Below are positions 42,573 to 53,110 of a stretch of DNA of 64,000 nucleotides, one piece after another. The DNA lies in NCBI GenBank assembly GCA_946699065.1, contig CAMPDV010000116.1:1-64000 (forward strand), given 5' to 3'. This stretch comes from Loxodes magnus. Its lineage: Eukaryota; Ciliophora; Karyorelictea; Loxodida; Loxodidae. The position numbers and the translations under genes are program-made. Position 1 is the first letter of the stretch. Every line of letters starts with the position of its first letter. The notes beneath the pieces are model-generated. The model made no database searches and was not told the origin of the DNA. It saw nothing but the letters and a program-made list of their open reading frames with translations.

Positions 42573-44045
42573 CTAATCATCACTTCCCGATACGATGAAC
42601 TCTGAATCACTGGATATAGCCACAATATATACATAACCTGTGTGACCACTCATTGTCTTACAGGTACCTGTCTTGACGTCCCATAGTCTCACCGTCTTAT
42701 CATGACTTCCCGATACGATGAACTCTGAATCACTGGATATAGCCACAGCATATACATAACTAGTGTGACCACTCATGGTCTTACAGGTACCTGTCTTGAC
42801 GTCCCATAGTCTCACTGTCTTATCATCACTTCCCGATACGATGAACTCTGAATCACTGGATATAGCCACAGCATATACATAACTAGTGTGACCACTCATG
42901 GTCTTACAGGTACCTGTCTTGACGTCCCATAGTCTCACCGTCTTATCATGACTTCCCGATACGATGAACTCTGAATCACTGGATATAGCCACAGCATATA
43001 CATAACTAGTGTGACCACTCATTGTCTTACAGGTACCTGTCTTGACGTTCCATAGTCTCACCGTCTTATCATGACTTCCCGATACGATGAACTCTGAATC
43101 ACTGGATATAGCCACAGCATATACATAACTAGTGTGACCACTCATGGTCTTACAGGTACCTGTCTTGACGTCCCATAGTCTCACCGTCTTATCATGACTT
43201 CCCGATACGATGAACTCTGAATCACTGGATATAGCCACAGCAGATACATAACTAGTGTGACCACTCATGGTCTTACAGGTACCTGTCTTGACGTTCCATA
43301 GTCTCACCGTCTTATCATCACTTGCCGATACGATGAACTCTGAATCACTGGATATAGCCAAAGCAGAAACATAACTAGTGTGACCACTCATGGTCTTACA
43401 GGTACCTGTCTTGACGTTCCATAGTCTCACCGTCTTATCATGACTTCCAGATACGATGAACTCTGAATCACTGGATATAGCCACAGATGATACATAACTA
43501 GTGTGACCACTCATGGTCTTACAGGTACCTGTCTTGACGTTCCATAGTCTCACCGTCTTATCATGACTTCCAGATACGATGAACTCTGAATCACTGGATA
43601 TAGCCACAGATGATACATAACTAGTGTGACCACTCATGGTCTTACAGGTACCTGTCTTGACGTTCCATAGTCTCACCGTCTTATCATGACTTCCAGATAC
43701 GATGAACTCTGAATCACTGGATATAGCCACAGATGATACATAACTAGTGTGACCACTCATGGTCTTACAGGTACCTGTCTTGACGTTCCATAGTCTCACC
43801 GTATAATCATAACTTCCCGATACGATGAACTCTGAATCACTGGAAATAGCCACAGATGATACATAACTAGTGTGACCACTCATGGTCTTACAGGTACCTG
43901 TCTTGACGTCCCATAGTCTCACCGTCTTATCATCACTTCCCGATACGATGAACTCTGAATCACTGGATATAGCCACAGCATATACATAACTAGTGTGACC
44001 ACTCATGGTCTTACAGGTACCTGTCTTGACGTTCCATAGTCTCAC
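42573..44045 (-). CDS. WD40-repeat open segment, 490 aa (12 units)
   Basis: Twelve units between D-D-TAG (42573) and N-D-TAG (44049). A T-G-Y-V-Y-I-V unit occurs near 42621, repeated at 51752 and 62699. The Y-D-Y, three V-S-S, S-A-L-A block at 43.3-43.97 kb is duplicated seven units away. Confidence 0.45.
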   Translation of the reverse strand: MRLWNVKTGTCKTMSGHTSYVYAVAISSDSEFIVSGSDDKTVRLWDVKTGTCKTMSGHTSYVSSVAISSDSEFIVSGSYDYTVRLWNVKTGTCKTMSGHTSYVSSVAISSDSEFIVSGSHDKTVRLWNVKTGTCKTMSGHTSYVSSVAISSDSEFIVSGSHDKTVRLWNVKTGTCKTMSGHTSYVSSVAISSDSEFIVSGSHDKTVRLWNVKTGTCKTMSGHTSYVSALAISSDSEFIVSASDDKTVRLWNVKTGTCKTMSGHTSYVSAVAISSDSEFIVSGSHDKTVRLWDVKTGTCKTMSGHTSYVYAVAISSDSEFIVSGSHDKTVRLWNVKTGTCKTMSGHTSYVYAVAISSDSEFIVSGSHDKTVRLWDVKTGTCKTMSGHTSYVYAVAISSDSEFIVSGSDDKTVRLWDVKTGTCKTMSGHTSYVYAVAISSDSEFIVSGSHDKTVRLWDVKTGTCKTMSGHTGYVYIVAISSDSEFIVSGSDD

Positions 44046-44836
44046 CGTCTAATCATTACTTCCCGATACGATGAACTCTGAATCACTGGATATAGCCACA
44101 GCATATACATAACTAGTGTGACCACTCATGGTCTTACAGGTACCTGTCTTGACGTTGCATAGTCTCACCGTCTTATCATCACTTGCCGATACGATGAACT
44201 CTGAATCACTGGATATAGCCAAAGCAGAAACATAACTAGTGTGACCACTCATGGTCTTACAGGTACCTGTCTTGACGTTCCATAGTCTCACCGTCTTATC
44301 ATGACTTCCAGATACGATGAACTCTGAATCACTGGATATAGCCACAGATGATACATAACTAGTGTGACCACTCATGGTCTTACAGGTACCTGTCTTGACG
44401 TTCCATAGTCTCACCGTCTTATCATGACTTCCAGATACGATGAACTCTGAATCACTGGATATAGCCACAGATGATACATAACTAGTGTGACCACTCATGG
44501 TCTTACAGGTACCTGTCTTGACGTTCCATAGTCTCACCGTCTTATCATGACTTCCAGATACGATGAACTCTGAATCACTGGATATAGCCACAGATGATAC
44601 ATAACTAGTGTGACCACTCATGGTCTTACAGGTACCTGTCTTGACGTTCCATAGTCTCACCGTATAATCATAACTTCCCGATACGATGAACTCTGAATCA
44701 CTGGAAATAGCCACAGATGATACATAACTAGTGTGACCACTCATGGTCTTACAGGTACCTGTCTTGACGTCCCATAGTCTCACCGTCTTATCATCACTTC
44801 CCGATACGATGAACTCTGAATCACTGGATATAGCCA
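43300..44836 (-). repeat. Seven-unit (861-bp) tandem duplication
   Basis: The S-A-L-A marker at 43360 and 44221 is 861 bp apart. From about 43300 to 43975 the variant order, including the Ile13 ATT codon near 43843, matches 44161-44836. Confidence 0.75.
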
Positions 44837-47297
44837 CAGTAGATACATAACTAGTGTGACCACTCATGGTCTTACAGGTACCTGTCTTGACGTTCCATAG
44901 TCTCACCGTATAATCATAACTTCCCGATACGATGAACTCTGAATCACTGGATATAGCCACAGCATATACATAACTAGTGTGACCACTCATGGTCTTACAG
45001 GTACCTGTCTTGACGTTCCATAGTCTCACCGTCTTATCATGACTTCCCGATACGATGAACTCTGAATCACTGGAAATAGCCACAGCATATACATAACTAG
45101 TGTGACCACTCATGGTCTTACAGGTACCTGTCTTGACGTTCCATAGTCTCACCGTCTTATCATCACTTCCCGATACGATGAACTCTGAATCACTGGATAT
45201 AGCCACAGTAGATACATAACTTGTGTGACCACTCATGGTCTTACAGGTACCTGTCTTGACGTCCCATAGTCTCACCGTATAATCATAACTTCCCGATACG
45301 ATGAACTCTGAATCACTGGATATAGCCACAGATGATACATAACTAGTGTGACCACTCATGGTCTTACAGGTACCTGTCTTGACGTTCCATAGTCTCACCG
45401 TCTTATCATCACTTCCCGATACGATGAACTCTGAATCACTGGATATAGCCACAGCAGATACATAACTAGTGTGACCACTCATGGTCTTACAGGTACCTGT
45501 CTTGACGTTCCATAGTCTCACCGTCTTATCATCACTTCCCGATACGATGAACTCTGAATCACTGGATATAGCCACAGCATATACATAACTAGTGTGACCA
45601 CTCATGGTCTTACAGGTACCTGTCTTGACGTTCCATAGTCTCACCGTCTTATCATCACTTCCCGATACGATGAACTCTGAATCACTGGATATAGCCACAG
45701 ATGATACATAACTAGTGTGACCACTCATGGTCTTACAGGTACCTGTCTTGACGTCCCATAGTCTCACCGTATAATCATAACTTCCCGATACGATGAACTC
45801 TGAATCACTGGATATAGCCACAGCATATACATAACTAGTGTGACCACTCATGGTCTTACAGGTACCTGTCTTGACGTTCCATAGTCTCACCGTATAATCA
45901 TAACTTCCCGATACGATGAACTCTGAATCACTGGATATAGCCACAGCATATACATAACTAGTGTGACCACTCATGGTCTTACAGGTACCTGTCTTGACGT
46001 TCCATAGTCTCACCGTCTTATCATGACTTCCAGATACGATGAACTCTGAATCACTGGATATAGCCACAGATGATACATAACTAGTGTGACCACTCATGGT
46101 CTTACAGGTACCTGTCTTGACGTCCCATAGTCTCACCGTATAATCATAACTTCCCGATACGATGAACTCTGAATCACTGGATATAGCCACAGCATATACA
46201 TAACTAGTGTGACCACTCATGGTCTTACAGGTACCTGTCTTGACGTTCCATAGTCTCACCGTCTTATCATGACTTCCCGATACGATGAACTCTGAATCAC
46301 TGGATATAGCCACAGCATATACATAACTAGTGTGACCACTCATGGTCTTACAGGTACCTGTCTTGACGTTCCATAGTCTCACCGTCTTATCATGACTTCC
46401 AGATACGATGAACTCTGAATCACTGGATATAGCCACAGATGATACATAACTAGTGTGACCACTCATGGTCTTACAGGTACCTGTCTTGACGTCCCATAGT
46501 CTCACCGTCTTATCATCACTTCCCGATACGATGAACTCTGAATCACTGGATATAGCCACAGCAGATACATAACTAGTGTGACCACTCATGGTCTTACAGG
46601 TACCTGTCTTGACGTTCCATAGTCTCACCGTCTTATCATCACTTCCCGATACGATGAACTCTGAATCACTGGATATAGCCACAGCATATACATAACTAGT
46701 GTGACCACTCATGGTCTTACAGGTACCTGTCTTGACGTTCCATAGTCTCACCGTCTTATCATCACTTCCCGATACGATGAACTCTGAATCACTGGATATA
46801 GCCACAGTAGATACATAACTAGTGTGACCACTCATGGTCTTACAGGTACCTGTCTTGACGTTCCATAGTCTCACCGTCTTATCATGACTTCCCGATACGA
46901 TGAACTCTGAATCACTGGATATAGCCACAGCATATACATAACTAGTGTGACCACTCATGGTCTTACAGGTACCTGTCTTGACGTTCCATAGTCTCACCGT
47001 CTTATCATGACTTCCCGATACGATGAACTCTGAATCACTGGATATAGCCACAGCAGATACATAACTAGTGTGACCACTCATGGTCTTACAGGTACCTGTC
47101 TTGACGTTCCATAGTCTCACCGTCTTATCATGACTTCCCGATACGATGAACTCTGAATCACTGGATATAGCCACAGCATATACATAACTAGTGTGACCAC
47201 TCATGGTCTTACAGGTACCTGTCTTGACGTTCCATAGTCTCACCGTCTTATCATCACTTCCCGATACGATGAACTCTGAATCACTGGATATAGCCAC
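44049..47297 (-). CDS. Long open WD40 segment, 1082 aa (26 units)
   Basis: Between N-D-TAG at 44049 and V-TGA-S at 47301. It contains the second copy of the seven-unit-shifted block (44.16-44.84 kb) and several V-S-T units (45209, 46805). The upstream four units are duplicated in the next segment. Confidence 0.5.
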   Translation of the reverse strand: MAISSDSEFIVSGSDDKTVRLWNVKTGTCKTMSGHTSYVYAVAISSDSEFIVSGSHDKTVRLWNVKTGTCKTMSGHTSYVSAVAISSDSEFIVSGSHDKTVRLWNVKTGTCKTMSGHTSYVYAVAISSDSEFIVSGSHDKTVRLWNVKTGTCKTMSGHTSYVSTVAISSDSEFIVSGSDDKTVRLWNVKTGTCKTMSGHTSYVYAVAISSDSEFIVSGSDDKTVRLWNVKTGTCKTMSGHTSYVSAVAISSDSEFIVSGSDDKTVRLWDVKTGTCKTMSGHTSYVSSVAISSDSEFIVSGSHDKTVRLWNVKTGTCKTMSGHTSYVYAVAISSDSEFIVSGSHDKTVRLWNVKTGTCKTMSGHTSYVYAVAISSDSEFIVSGSYDYTVRLWDVKTGTCKTMSGHTSYVSSVAISSDSEFIVSGSHDKTVRLWNVKTGTCKTMSGHTSYVYAVAISSDSEFIVSGSYDYTVRLWNVKTGTCKTMSGHTSYVYAVAISSDSEFIVSGSYDYTVRLWDVKTGTCKTMSGHTSYVSSVAISSDSEFIVSGSDDKTVRLWNVKTGTCKTMSGHTSYVYAVAISSDSEFIVSGSDDKTVRLWNVKTGTCKTMSGHTSYVSAVAISSDSEFIVSGSDDKTVRLWNVKTGTCKTMSGHTSYVSSVAISSDSEFIVSGSYDYTVRLWDVKTGTCKTMSGHTSYVSTVAISSDSEFIVSGSDDKTVRLWNVKTGTCKTMSGHTSYVYAVAISSDSEFIVSGSHDKTVRLWNVKTGTCKTMSGHTSYVYAVAISSDSEFIVSGSYDYTVRLWNVKTGTCKTMSGHTSYVSTVAISSDSEFIVSGSDDKTVRLWDVKTGTCKTMSGHTSYVSSVAISSDSEFIVSGSYDYTVRLWNVKTGTCKTMSGHTSYVSSVAISSDSEFIVSGSHDKTVRLWNVKTGTCKTMSGHTSYVSSVAISSDSEFIVSGSHDKTVRLWNVKTGTCKTMSGHTSYVSSVAISSDSEFIVSGSHDKTVRLWNVKTGTCKTMSGHTSYVSALAISSDSEFIVSASDDKTVRLCNVKTGTCKTMSGHTSYVYAVAISSDSEFIVSGSND

Positions 47298-48170
47298 AGA
47301 TCATACATAACTAGTGTGACCACTCATGGTCTTACAGGTACCTGTCTTGACGTCCCATAGTCTCACCGTATAATCATAACTTCCCGATACGATGAACTCT
47401 GAATCACTGGATATAGCCACAGCATATACATAACTAGTGTGACCACTCATGGTCTTACAGGTACCTGTCTTGACGTCCCATAGTCTCACCGTATAATCAT
47501 AACTTCCCGATACGATGAACTCTGAATCACTGGATATAGCCACAGCATATACATAACTAGTGTGACCACTCATGGTCTTACAGGTACCTGTCTTGACGTT
47601 CCATAGTCTCACCGTCTTATCATGACTTCCCGATACGATGAACTCTGAATCACTGGATATAGCCACAGTAGATACATAACTAGTGTGACCACTCATGGTC
47701 TTACAGGTACCTGTCTTGACGTTCCATAGTCTCACCGTCTTATCATGACTTCCCGATACGATGAACTCTGAATCACTGGATATAGCCACAGCATATACAT
47801 AACTAGTGTGACCACTCATGGTCTTACAGGTACCTGTCTTGACGTTCCATAGTCTCACCGTCTTATCATGACTTCCCGATACGATGAACTCTGAATCACT
47901 GGATATAGCCACAGCAGATACATAACTAGTGTGACCACTCATGGTCTTACAGGTACCTGTCTTGACGTTCCATAGTCTCACCGTCTTATCATGACTTCCC
48001 GATACGATGAACTCTGAATCACTGGATATAGCCACAGCATATACATAACTAGTGTGACCACTCATGGTCTTACAGGTACCTGTCTTGACGTTCCATAGTC
48101 TCACCGTCTTATCATCACTTCCCGATACGATGAACTCTGAATCACTGGATATAGCCACAGATCATACATA
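46800..48170 (-). repeat. Seven-unit (861-bp) tandem duplication carrying V-TGA-S
   Basis: V-S-T at 46805 and 47666 and V-TGA-S at 47301 and 48162 are both 861 bp apart, with the same unit order between them. Confidence 0.75.
47301..48158 (-). CDS. Seven-unit WD40 open segment, 285 aa
   Basis: Exactly seven units separate V-TGA-S at 47301 from V-TGA-S at 48162. The upstream four units, ending at the V-S-T unit (47666), match those ending at 46805 in the neighbouring segment. This is a tandem step the size of one canonical propeller. Confidence 0.45.
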   Translation of the reverse strand: MAISSDSEFIVSGSDDKTVRLWNVKTGTCKTMSGHTSYVYAVAISSDSEFIVSGSHDKTVRLWNVKTGTCKTMSGHTSYVSAVAISSDSEFIVSGSHDKTVRLWNVKTGTCKTMSGHTSYVYAVAISSDSEFIVSGSHDKTVRLWNVKTGTCKTMSGHTSYVSTVAISSDSEFIVSGSHDKTVRLWNVKTGTCKTMSGHTSYVYAVAISSDSEFIVSGSYDYTVRLWDVKTGTCKTMSGHTSYVYAVAISSDSEFIVSGSYDYTVRLWDVKTGTCKTMSGHTSYV

Positions 48171-50378
48171 ACTAGTGTGACCACTCATGGTCTTACAGGT
48201 ACCTGTCTTGACGTCCCATAGTCTCACCGTATAATCATAACTTCCCGATACGATGAACTCTGAATCACTGGATATAGCCACAGCATATACATAACTAGTG
48301 TGACCACTCATGGTCTTACAGGTACCTGTCTTGACGTCCCATAGTCTCACCGTATAATCATAACTTCCCGATACGATGAACTCTGAATCACTGGATATAG
48401 CCACAGCATATACATAACTAGTGTGACCACTCATGGTCTTACAGGTACCTGTCTTGACGTTCCATAGTCTCACCGTCTTATCATGACTTCCCGATACGAT
48501 GAACTCTGAATCACTGGATATAGCCACAGCAGATACATAACTAGTGTGACCACTCATGGTCTTACAGGTACCTGTCTTGACGTCCCATAGTCTCACCGTA
48601 TAATCATAACTTCCCGATACGATGAACTCTGAATCACTGGATATAGCCACAGCATATACATAACTAGTGTGACCACTCATGGTCTTACAGGTACCTGTCT
48701 TGACGTTCCATAGTCTCACCGTCTTATCATGACTTCCCGATACGATGAACTCTGAATCACTGGATATAGCCACAGCATATACATAACTAGTGTGACCACT
48801 CATGGTCTTACAGGTACCTGTCTTGACGTCCCATAGTCTCACCGTCTTATCATCACTTCCAGATACGATGAACTCTGAATCACTGGATATAGCCACAGAT
48901 GATACATAACTAGTGTGACCACTCATGGTCTTACAGGTACCTGTCTTGACGTTCCATAGTCTCACCGTCTTATCATCACTTCCCGATACGATGAACTCTG
49001 AATCACTGGATATAGCCACAGCATATACATAACTAGTGTGACCACTCATGGTCTTACAGGTACCTGTCTTGACGTTCCATAGTCTCACCGTATAATCATA
49101 ACTTCCCGATACGATGAACTCTGAATCACTGGATATAGCCACAGCATATACATAACTAGTGTGACCACTCATGGTCTTACAGGTACCTGTCTTGACGTTC
49201 CATAGTCTCACCGTCTTATCATGACTTCCCGATACGATGAACTCTGAATCACTGGATATAGCCACAGCATATACATAACTAGTGTGACCACTCATGGTCT
49301 TACAGGTACCTGTCTTGACGTTCCATAGTCTCACCGTCTCATCTATACTTGCCGATACGATGAACTCTGAATCACTGGATATAGCCACAGATGATACATA
49401 ACTAGTGTGACCACTCATGGTCTTACAGGTACCTGTCTTGACGTCCCATAGTCTCACCGTATAATCATAACTTCCCGATACGATGAACTCTGAATCACTG
49501 GATATAGCCACAGCATATACATAACTAGTGTGACCACTCATGGTCTTACAGGTACCTGTCTTGACGTTCCATAGTCTCACCGTCTTATCATGACTTCCAG
49601 ATACGATGAACTCTGAATCACTGGATATAGCCACAGATGATACATAACTAGTGTGACCACTCATGGTCTTACAGGTACCTGTCTTGACGTTCCATAGTCT
49701 CACCGTCTTATCATCACTTCCCGATACGATGAACTCTGAATCACTGGATATAGCCACAGATGATACATAACTAGTGTGACCACTCATGGTCTTACAGGTA
49801 CCTGTCTTGACGTTCCATAGTCTCACCGTCTTATCATGACTTCCAGATACGATGAACTCTGAATCACTGGATATAGCCACAGATGATACATAACTAGTGT
49901 GACCACTCATGGTCTTACAGGTACCTGTCTTGACGTTCCATAGTCTCACCGTCTTATCATCACTTCCCGATACGATGAACTCTGAATCACTGGATATAGC
50001 CACAGATGATACATAACTAGTGTGACCACTCATGGTCTTACAGGTACCTGTCTTGACGTCCCATAGTCTCACCGTATAATCATAACTTCCCGATACGATG
50101 AACTCTGAATCACTGGATATAGCCACAGCATATACATAACTAGTGTGACCACTCATGGTCTTACAGGTACCTGTCTTGACGTTCCATAGTCTCACCGTCT
50201 TATCATGACTTCCCGATACGATGAACTCTGAATCACTGGATATAGCCACAGCATATACATAACTAGTGTGACCACTCATGGTCTTACAGGTACCTGTCTT
50301 GACGTTCCATAGTCTCACCGTCTTATCATGACTTCCCGATACGATGAACTCTGAATCACTGGATATAGCCACAGCCAC
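48162..50378 (-). CDS. WD40-repeat open segment, 738 aa (18 units)
   Basis: Eighteen units from V-TGA-S at 48162 to a 6-bp ccacag duplication near 50372 that adds Val-Ala at its upstream edge. V-S-S units with Ser22 TCT are frequent; S-I-D-E occurs near 49340. Confidence 0.45.
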   Translation of the reverse strand: MAVAISSDSEFIVSGSHDKTVRLWNVKTGTCKTMSGHTSYVYAVAISSDSEFIVSGSHDKTVRLWNVKTGTCKTMSGHTSYVYAVAISSDSEFIVSGSYDYTVRLWDVKTGTCKTMSGHTSYVSSVAISSDSEFIVSGSDDKTVRLWNVKTGTCKTMSGHTSYVSSVAISSDSEFIVSGSHDKTVRLWNVKTGTCKTMSGHTSYVSSVAISSDSEFIVSGSDDKTVRLWNVKTGTCKTMSGHTSYVSSVAISSDSEFIVSGSHDKTVRLWNVKTGTCKTMSGHTSYVYAVAISSDSEFIVSGSYDYTVRLWDVKTGTCKTMSGHTSYVSSVAISSDSEFIVSASIDETVRLWNVKTGTCKTMSGHTSYVYAVAISSDSEFIVSGSHDKTVRLWNVKTGTCKTMSGHTSYVYAVAISSDSEFIVSGSYDYTVRLWNVKTGTCKTMSGHTSYVYAVAISSDSEFIVSGSDDKTVRLWNVKTGTCKTMSGHTSYVSSVAISSDSEFIVSGSDDKTVRLWDVKTGTCKTMSGHTSYVYAVAISSDSEFIVSGSHDKTVRLWNVKTGTCKTMSGHTSYVYAVAISSDSEFIVSGSYDYTVRLWDVKTGTCKTMSGHTSYVSAVAISSDSEFIVSGSHDKTVRLWNVKTGTCKTMSGHTSYVYAVAISSDSEFIVSGSYDYTVRLWDVKTGTCKTMSGHTSYVYAVAISSDSEFIVSGSYDYTVRLWDVKTGTCKTMSGHTSYV

Positions 50379-50860
50379 AGATATACATAACTAGTGTGAC
50401 CACTCATGGTCTTACAGGTACCTGTCTTGACGTTCCATAGTCTCACCGTCACCGTCTTATCATCATGCCGATACTTCCCGATACGATGAACTCTGAATCA
50501 CTGGATATAGCTGAATCACTGGAAATAGCCACAGCATATACATAACTAGACCACTCATGGTACAGGTACCTGTCTTGACGTTCCATAGTCTCACCGTCTT
50601 ATCATGACTTCCCGATACGATGAACTCTGAATCACTGGATATAGCCACAGATGATACATAACTAGTGTGACCACCATAGTCTCACCGTCACCGTTATCAT
50701 GCCGATACTTCCCGATACGATGAACTCTGAATCACTGGATATAGCCACAGATAGCCACAGCATATACATAACTAGTGTGACCACTCATGGTCTTACAGGT
50801 ACCTGTCTTGACGTTGCATAGTCTCACCGTCTTATCATCTTGACTTCCATGACTTCCCGA
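50365..50860. other. Patch of short duplications and deletions, net plus 29 bp
   Basis: Inserted copies include ccacag (50372), accgtc (50450), a second ctgaatcactgg (50511) and a second catgacttcc (near 50848); there is also a deletion of about 30 bp near 50672. Markers on either side (42621 to 51752, and 41518 to 53109) are both 29 bp over a whole number of units, which measures the net change. Confidence 0.7.
50463..50648 (-). pseudogene. WD40 remnant inside the 50.4-50.9 kb patch, 61 aa
   Basis: One and a half units with frame changes on both sides: deletions and short duplications near 50510, 50550 and 50670. Only the middle reads as WD40. Confidence 0.25.
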
Positions 50861-53107
50861 TACGATGAACTCTGAATCACTGGATATAGCCACAGCATAT
50901 ACATAACTAGTGTGACCACTCATGGTCTTACAGGTACCTGTCTTGACGTTGCATAGTCTCACCGTCTTATCATCACTTGCCGATACGATGAACTCTGAAT
51001 CACTGGATATAGCCAAAGCAGAAACATAACTTGTGTGACCACTCATGGTCTTACAGGTACCTGTCTTGACGTTCCATAGTCTCACCGTCTTATCATGACT
51101 TCCAGATACGATGAACTCTGAATCACTGGATATAGCCACAGATGATACATAACTAGTGTGACCACTCATGGTCTTACAGGTACCTGTCTTGACGTTCCAT
51201 AGTCTCACCGTCTTATCATGACTTCCAGATACGATGAACTCTGAATCACTGGATATAGCCACAGATGATACATAACTAGTGTGACCACTCATGGTCTTAC
51301 AGGTACCTGTCTTGACGTTCCATAGTCTCACCGTCTTATCATCACTTCCCGATACGATGAACTCTGAATCACTGGATATAGCCACAGCATATACATAACT
51401 AGTGTGACCACTCATGGTCTTACAGGTACCTGTCTTGACGTCCCATAGTCTCACCGTATAATCATAACTTCCCGATACGATGAACTCTGAATCACTGGAT
51501 ATAGACACAGCATATACATAACTAGTGTGACCACTCATGGTCTTACAGGTACCTGTCTTGACGTTCCATAGTCTCACCGTATAATCATAACTTCCCGATA
51601 CGATGAACTCTGAATCACTGGATATAGCCACAGCAGATACATAACTTGTGTGACCACTCATGGTCTTACAGGTACCTGTCTTGACGTCCCATAGTCTCAC
51701 CGTCTTATCATCACTTCCCGATACGATGAACTCTGAATCACTGGATATAGCCACAATATATACATAACCTGTGTGACCACTCATGGTCTTACAGGTACCT
51801 GTCTTGACGTTCCATAGTCTCACCGTCTTATCATTACTTCCCGATACGATGAACTCTGAATCACTGGATATAGCCACAGCATATACATAACTAGTGTGAC
51901 CACTCATGGTCTTACAGGTACCTGTCTTGACGTTCCATAGTCTCACCGTCTTATCATCACTTCCCGATACGATGAACTCTGAATCACTGGATATAGCCAC
52001 AGCAGATACATAACTAGTGTGACCACTCATGGTCTTACAGGTACCTGTCTTGACGTTCCATAGTCTCACCGTCTTATCATGACTTCCCGATACGATGAAC
52101 TCTGAATCACTGGATATAGCCACAGCATATACATAACTAGTGTGACCACTCATGGTCTTACAGGTACCTGTCTTGACGTTCCATAGTCTCACCGTCTTAT
52201 CATGACTTCCCGATACGATGAACTCTGAATCACTGGATATAGCCACAGCATATACATAACTAGTGTGACCACTCATGGTCTTACAGGTACCTGTCTTGAC
52301 GTCCCATAGTCTCACCGTATAATCATAACTTCCCGATACGATGAACTCTGAATCACTGGATATAGCCACAGCATATACATAACTAGTGTGACCACTCATG
52401 GTCTTACAGGTACCTGTCTTGACGTTCCATAGTCTCACCGTCTTATCATGACTTCCAGATACGATGAACTCTGAATCACTGGATATAGCCACAGATGATA
52501 CATAACTAGTGTGACCACTCATGGTCTTACAGGTACCTGTCTTGACGTTCCATAGTCTCACCGTCTTATCATGACTTCCAGATACGATGAACTCTGAATC
52601 ACTGGATATAGCCACAGATGATACATAACTAGTGTGACCACTCATGGTCTTACAGGTACCTGTCTTGACGTCCCATAGTCTCACCGTCTCATCTATACTT
52701 GCCGATACGATGAACTCTGAATCACTGGATATAGCCACAGCAGATACATAACTTGTGTGACCACTCATGTTCTTACAGGTACCTGTCTTGACGTCCCATA
52801 GTCTCACCGTATAATCATAACTTCCCGATACGATGAACTCTGAATCACTGGATATAGCCACAGCATATACATAACTAGTGTGACCACTCATGGTCTTACA
52901 GGTACCTGTCTTGACGTTCCATAGTCTCACCGTCTTATCATGACTTCCCGATACGATGAACTCTGAATCACTGGATATAGCCACAGCAGATACATAACTA
53001 GTGTGACCACTCATGGTCTTATAGGTACCTGTCTTGACGTCCCATAGTCTCACCGTATTATCTCTACTTCCCGATACGATGAACTCTGAATCACTGGATA
53101 TAGCCAC
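50732..53107 (-). CDS. WD40-repeat open segment, 791 aa (19 units)
   Basis: From the indel patch to V-TGA-S at 53111. Near the lower end an in-frame insertion reads S-H-G-S-Q-D-D-K (12 bp extra, near 50840). Upstream units carry S-R-D-N and G-T-Y-K as at 41.4 kb. A T-G-Y-V-Y-I-V and A-V-S-I pair at 51501-51752 reappears 89 units away. Confidence 0.45.
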   Translation of the reverse strand: MAISSDSEFIVSGSRDNTVRLWDVKTGTYKTMSGHTSYVSAVAISSDSEFIVSGSHDKTVRLWNVKTGTCKTMSGHTSYVYAVAISSDSEFIVSGSYDYTVRLWDVKTGTCKNMSGHTSYVSAVAISSDSEFIVSASIDETVRLWDVKTGTCKTMSGHTSYVSSVAISSDSEFIVSGSHDKTVRLWNVKTGTCKTMSGHTSYVSSVAISSDSEFIVSGSHDKTVRLWNVKTGTCKTMSGHTSYVYAVAISSDSEFIVSGSYDYTVRLWDVKTGTCKTMSGHTSYVYAVAISSDSEFIVSGSHDKTVRLWNVKTGTCKTMSGHTSYVYAVAISSDSEFIVSGSHDKTVRLWNVKTGTCKTMSGHTSYVSAVAISSDSEFIVSGSDDKTVRLWNVKTGTCKTMSGHTSYVYAVAISSDSEFIVSGSNDKTVRLWNVKTGTCKTMSGHTGYVYIVAISSDSEFIVSGSDDKTVRLWDVKTGTCKTMSGHTSYVSAVAISSDSEFIVSGSYDYTVRLWNVKTGTCKTMSGHTSYVYAVSISSDSEFIVSGSYDYTVRLWDVKTGTCKTMSGHTSYVYAVAISSDSEFIVSGSDDKTVRLWNVKTGTCKTMSGHTSYVSSVAISSDSEFIVSGSHDKTVRLWNVKTGTCKTMSGHTSYVSSVAISSDSEFIVSGSHDKTVRLWNVKTGTCKTMSGHTSYVSALAISSDSEFIVSASDDKTVRLCNVKTGTCKTMSGHTSYVYAVAISSDSEFIVSGSHGSQDDKTVRLCNVKTGTCKTMSGHTSYVYAVAICGYIQ

Positions 53108-53110
53108 AGA

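Noticed and set aside
34750-50860. Insertion sequences or mobile elements at the indel patches
   Set aside because: All bases in the patches derive from the repeat unit itself; no terminal inverted repeats, foreign sequence or transposase frame.
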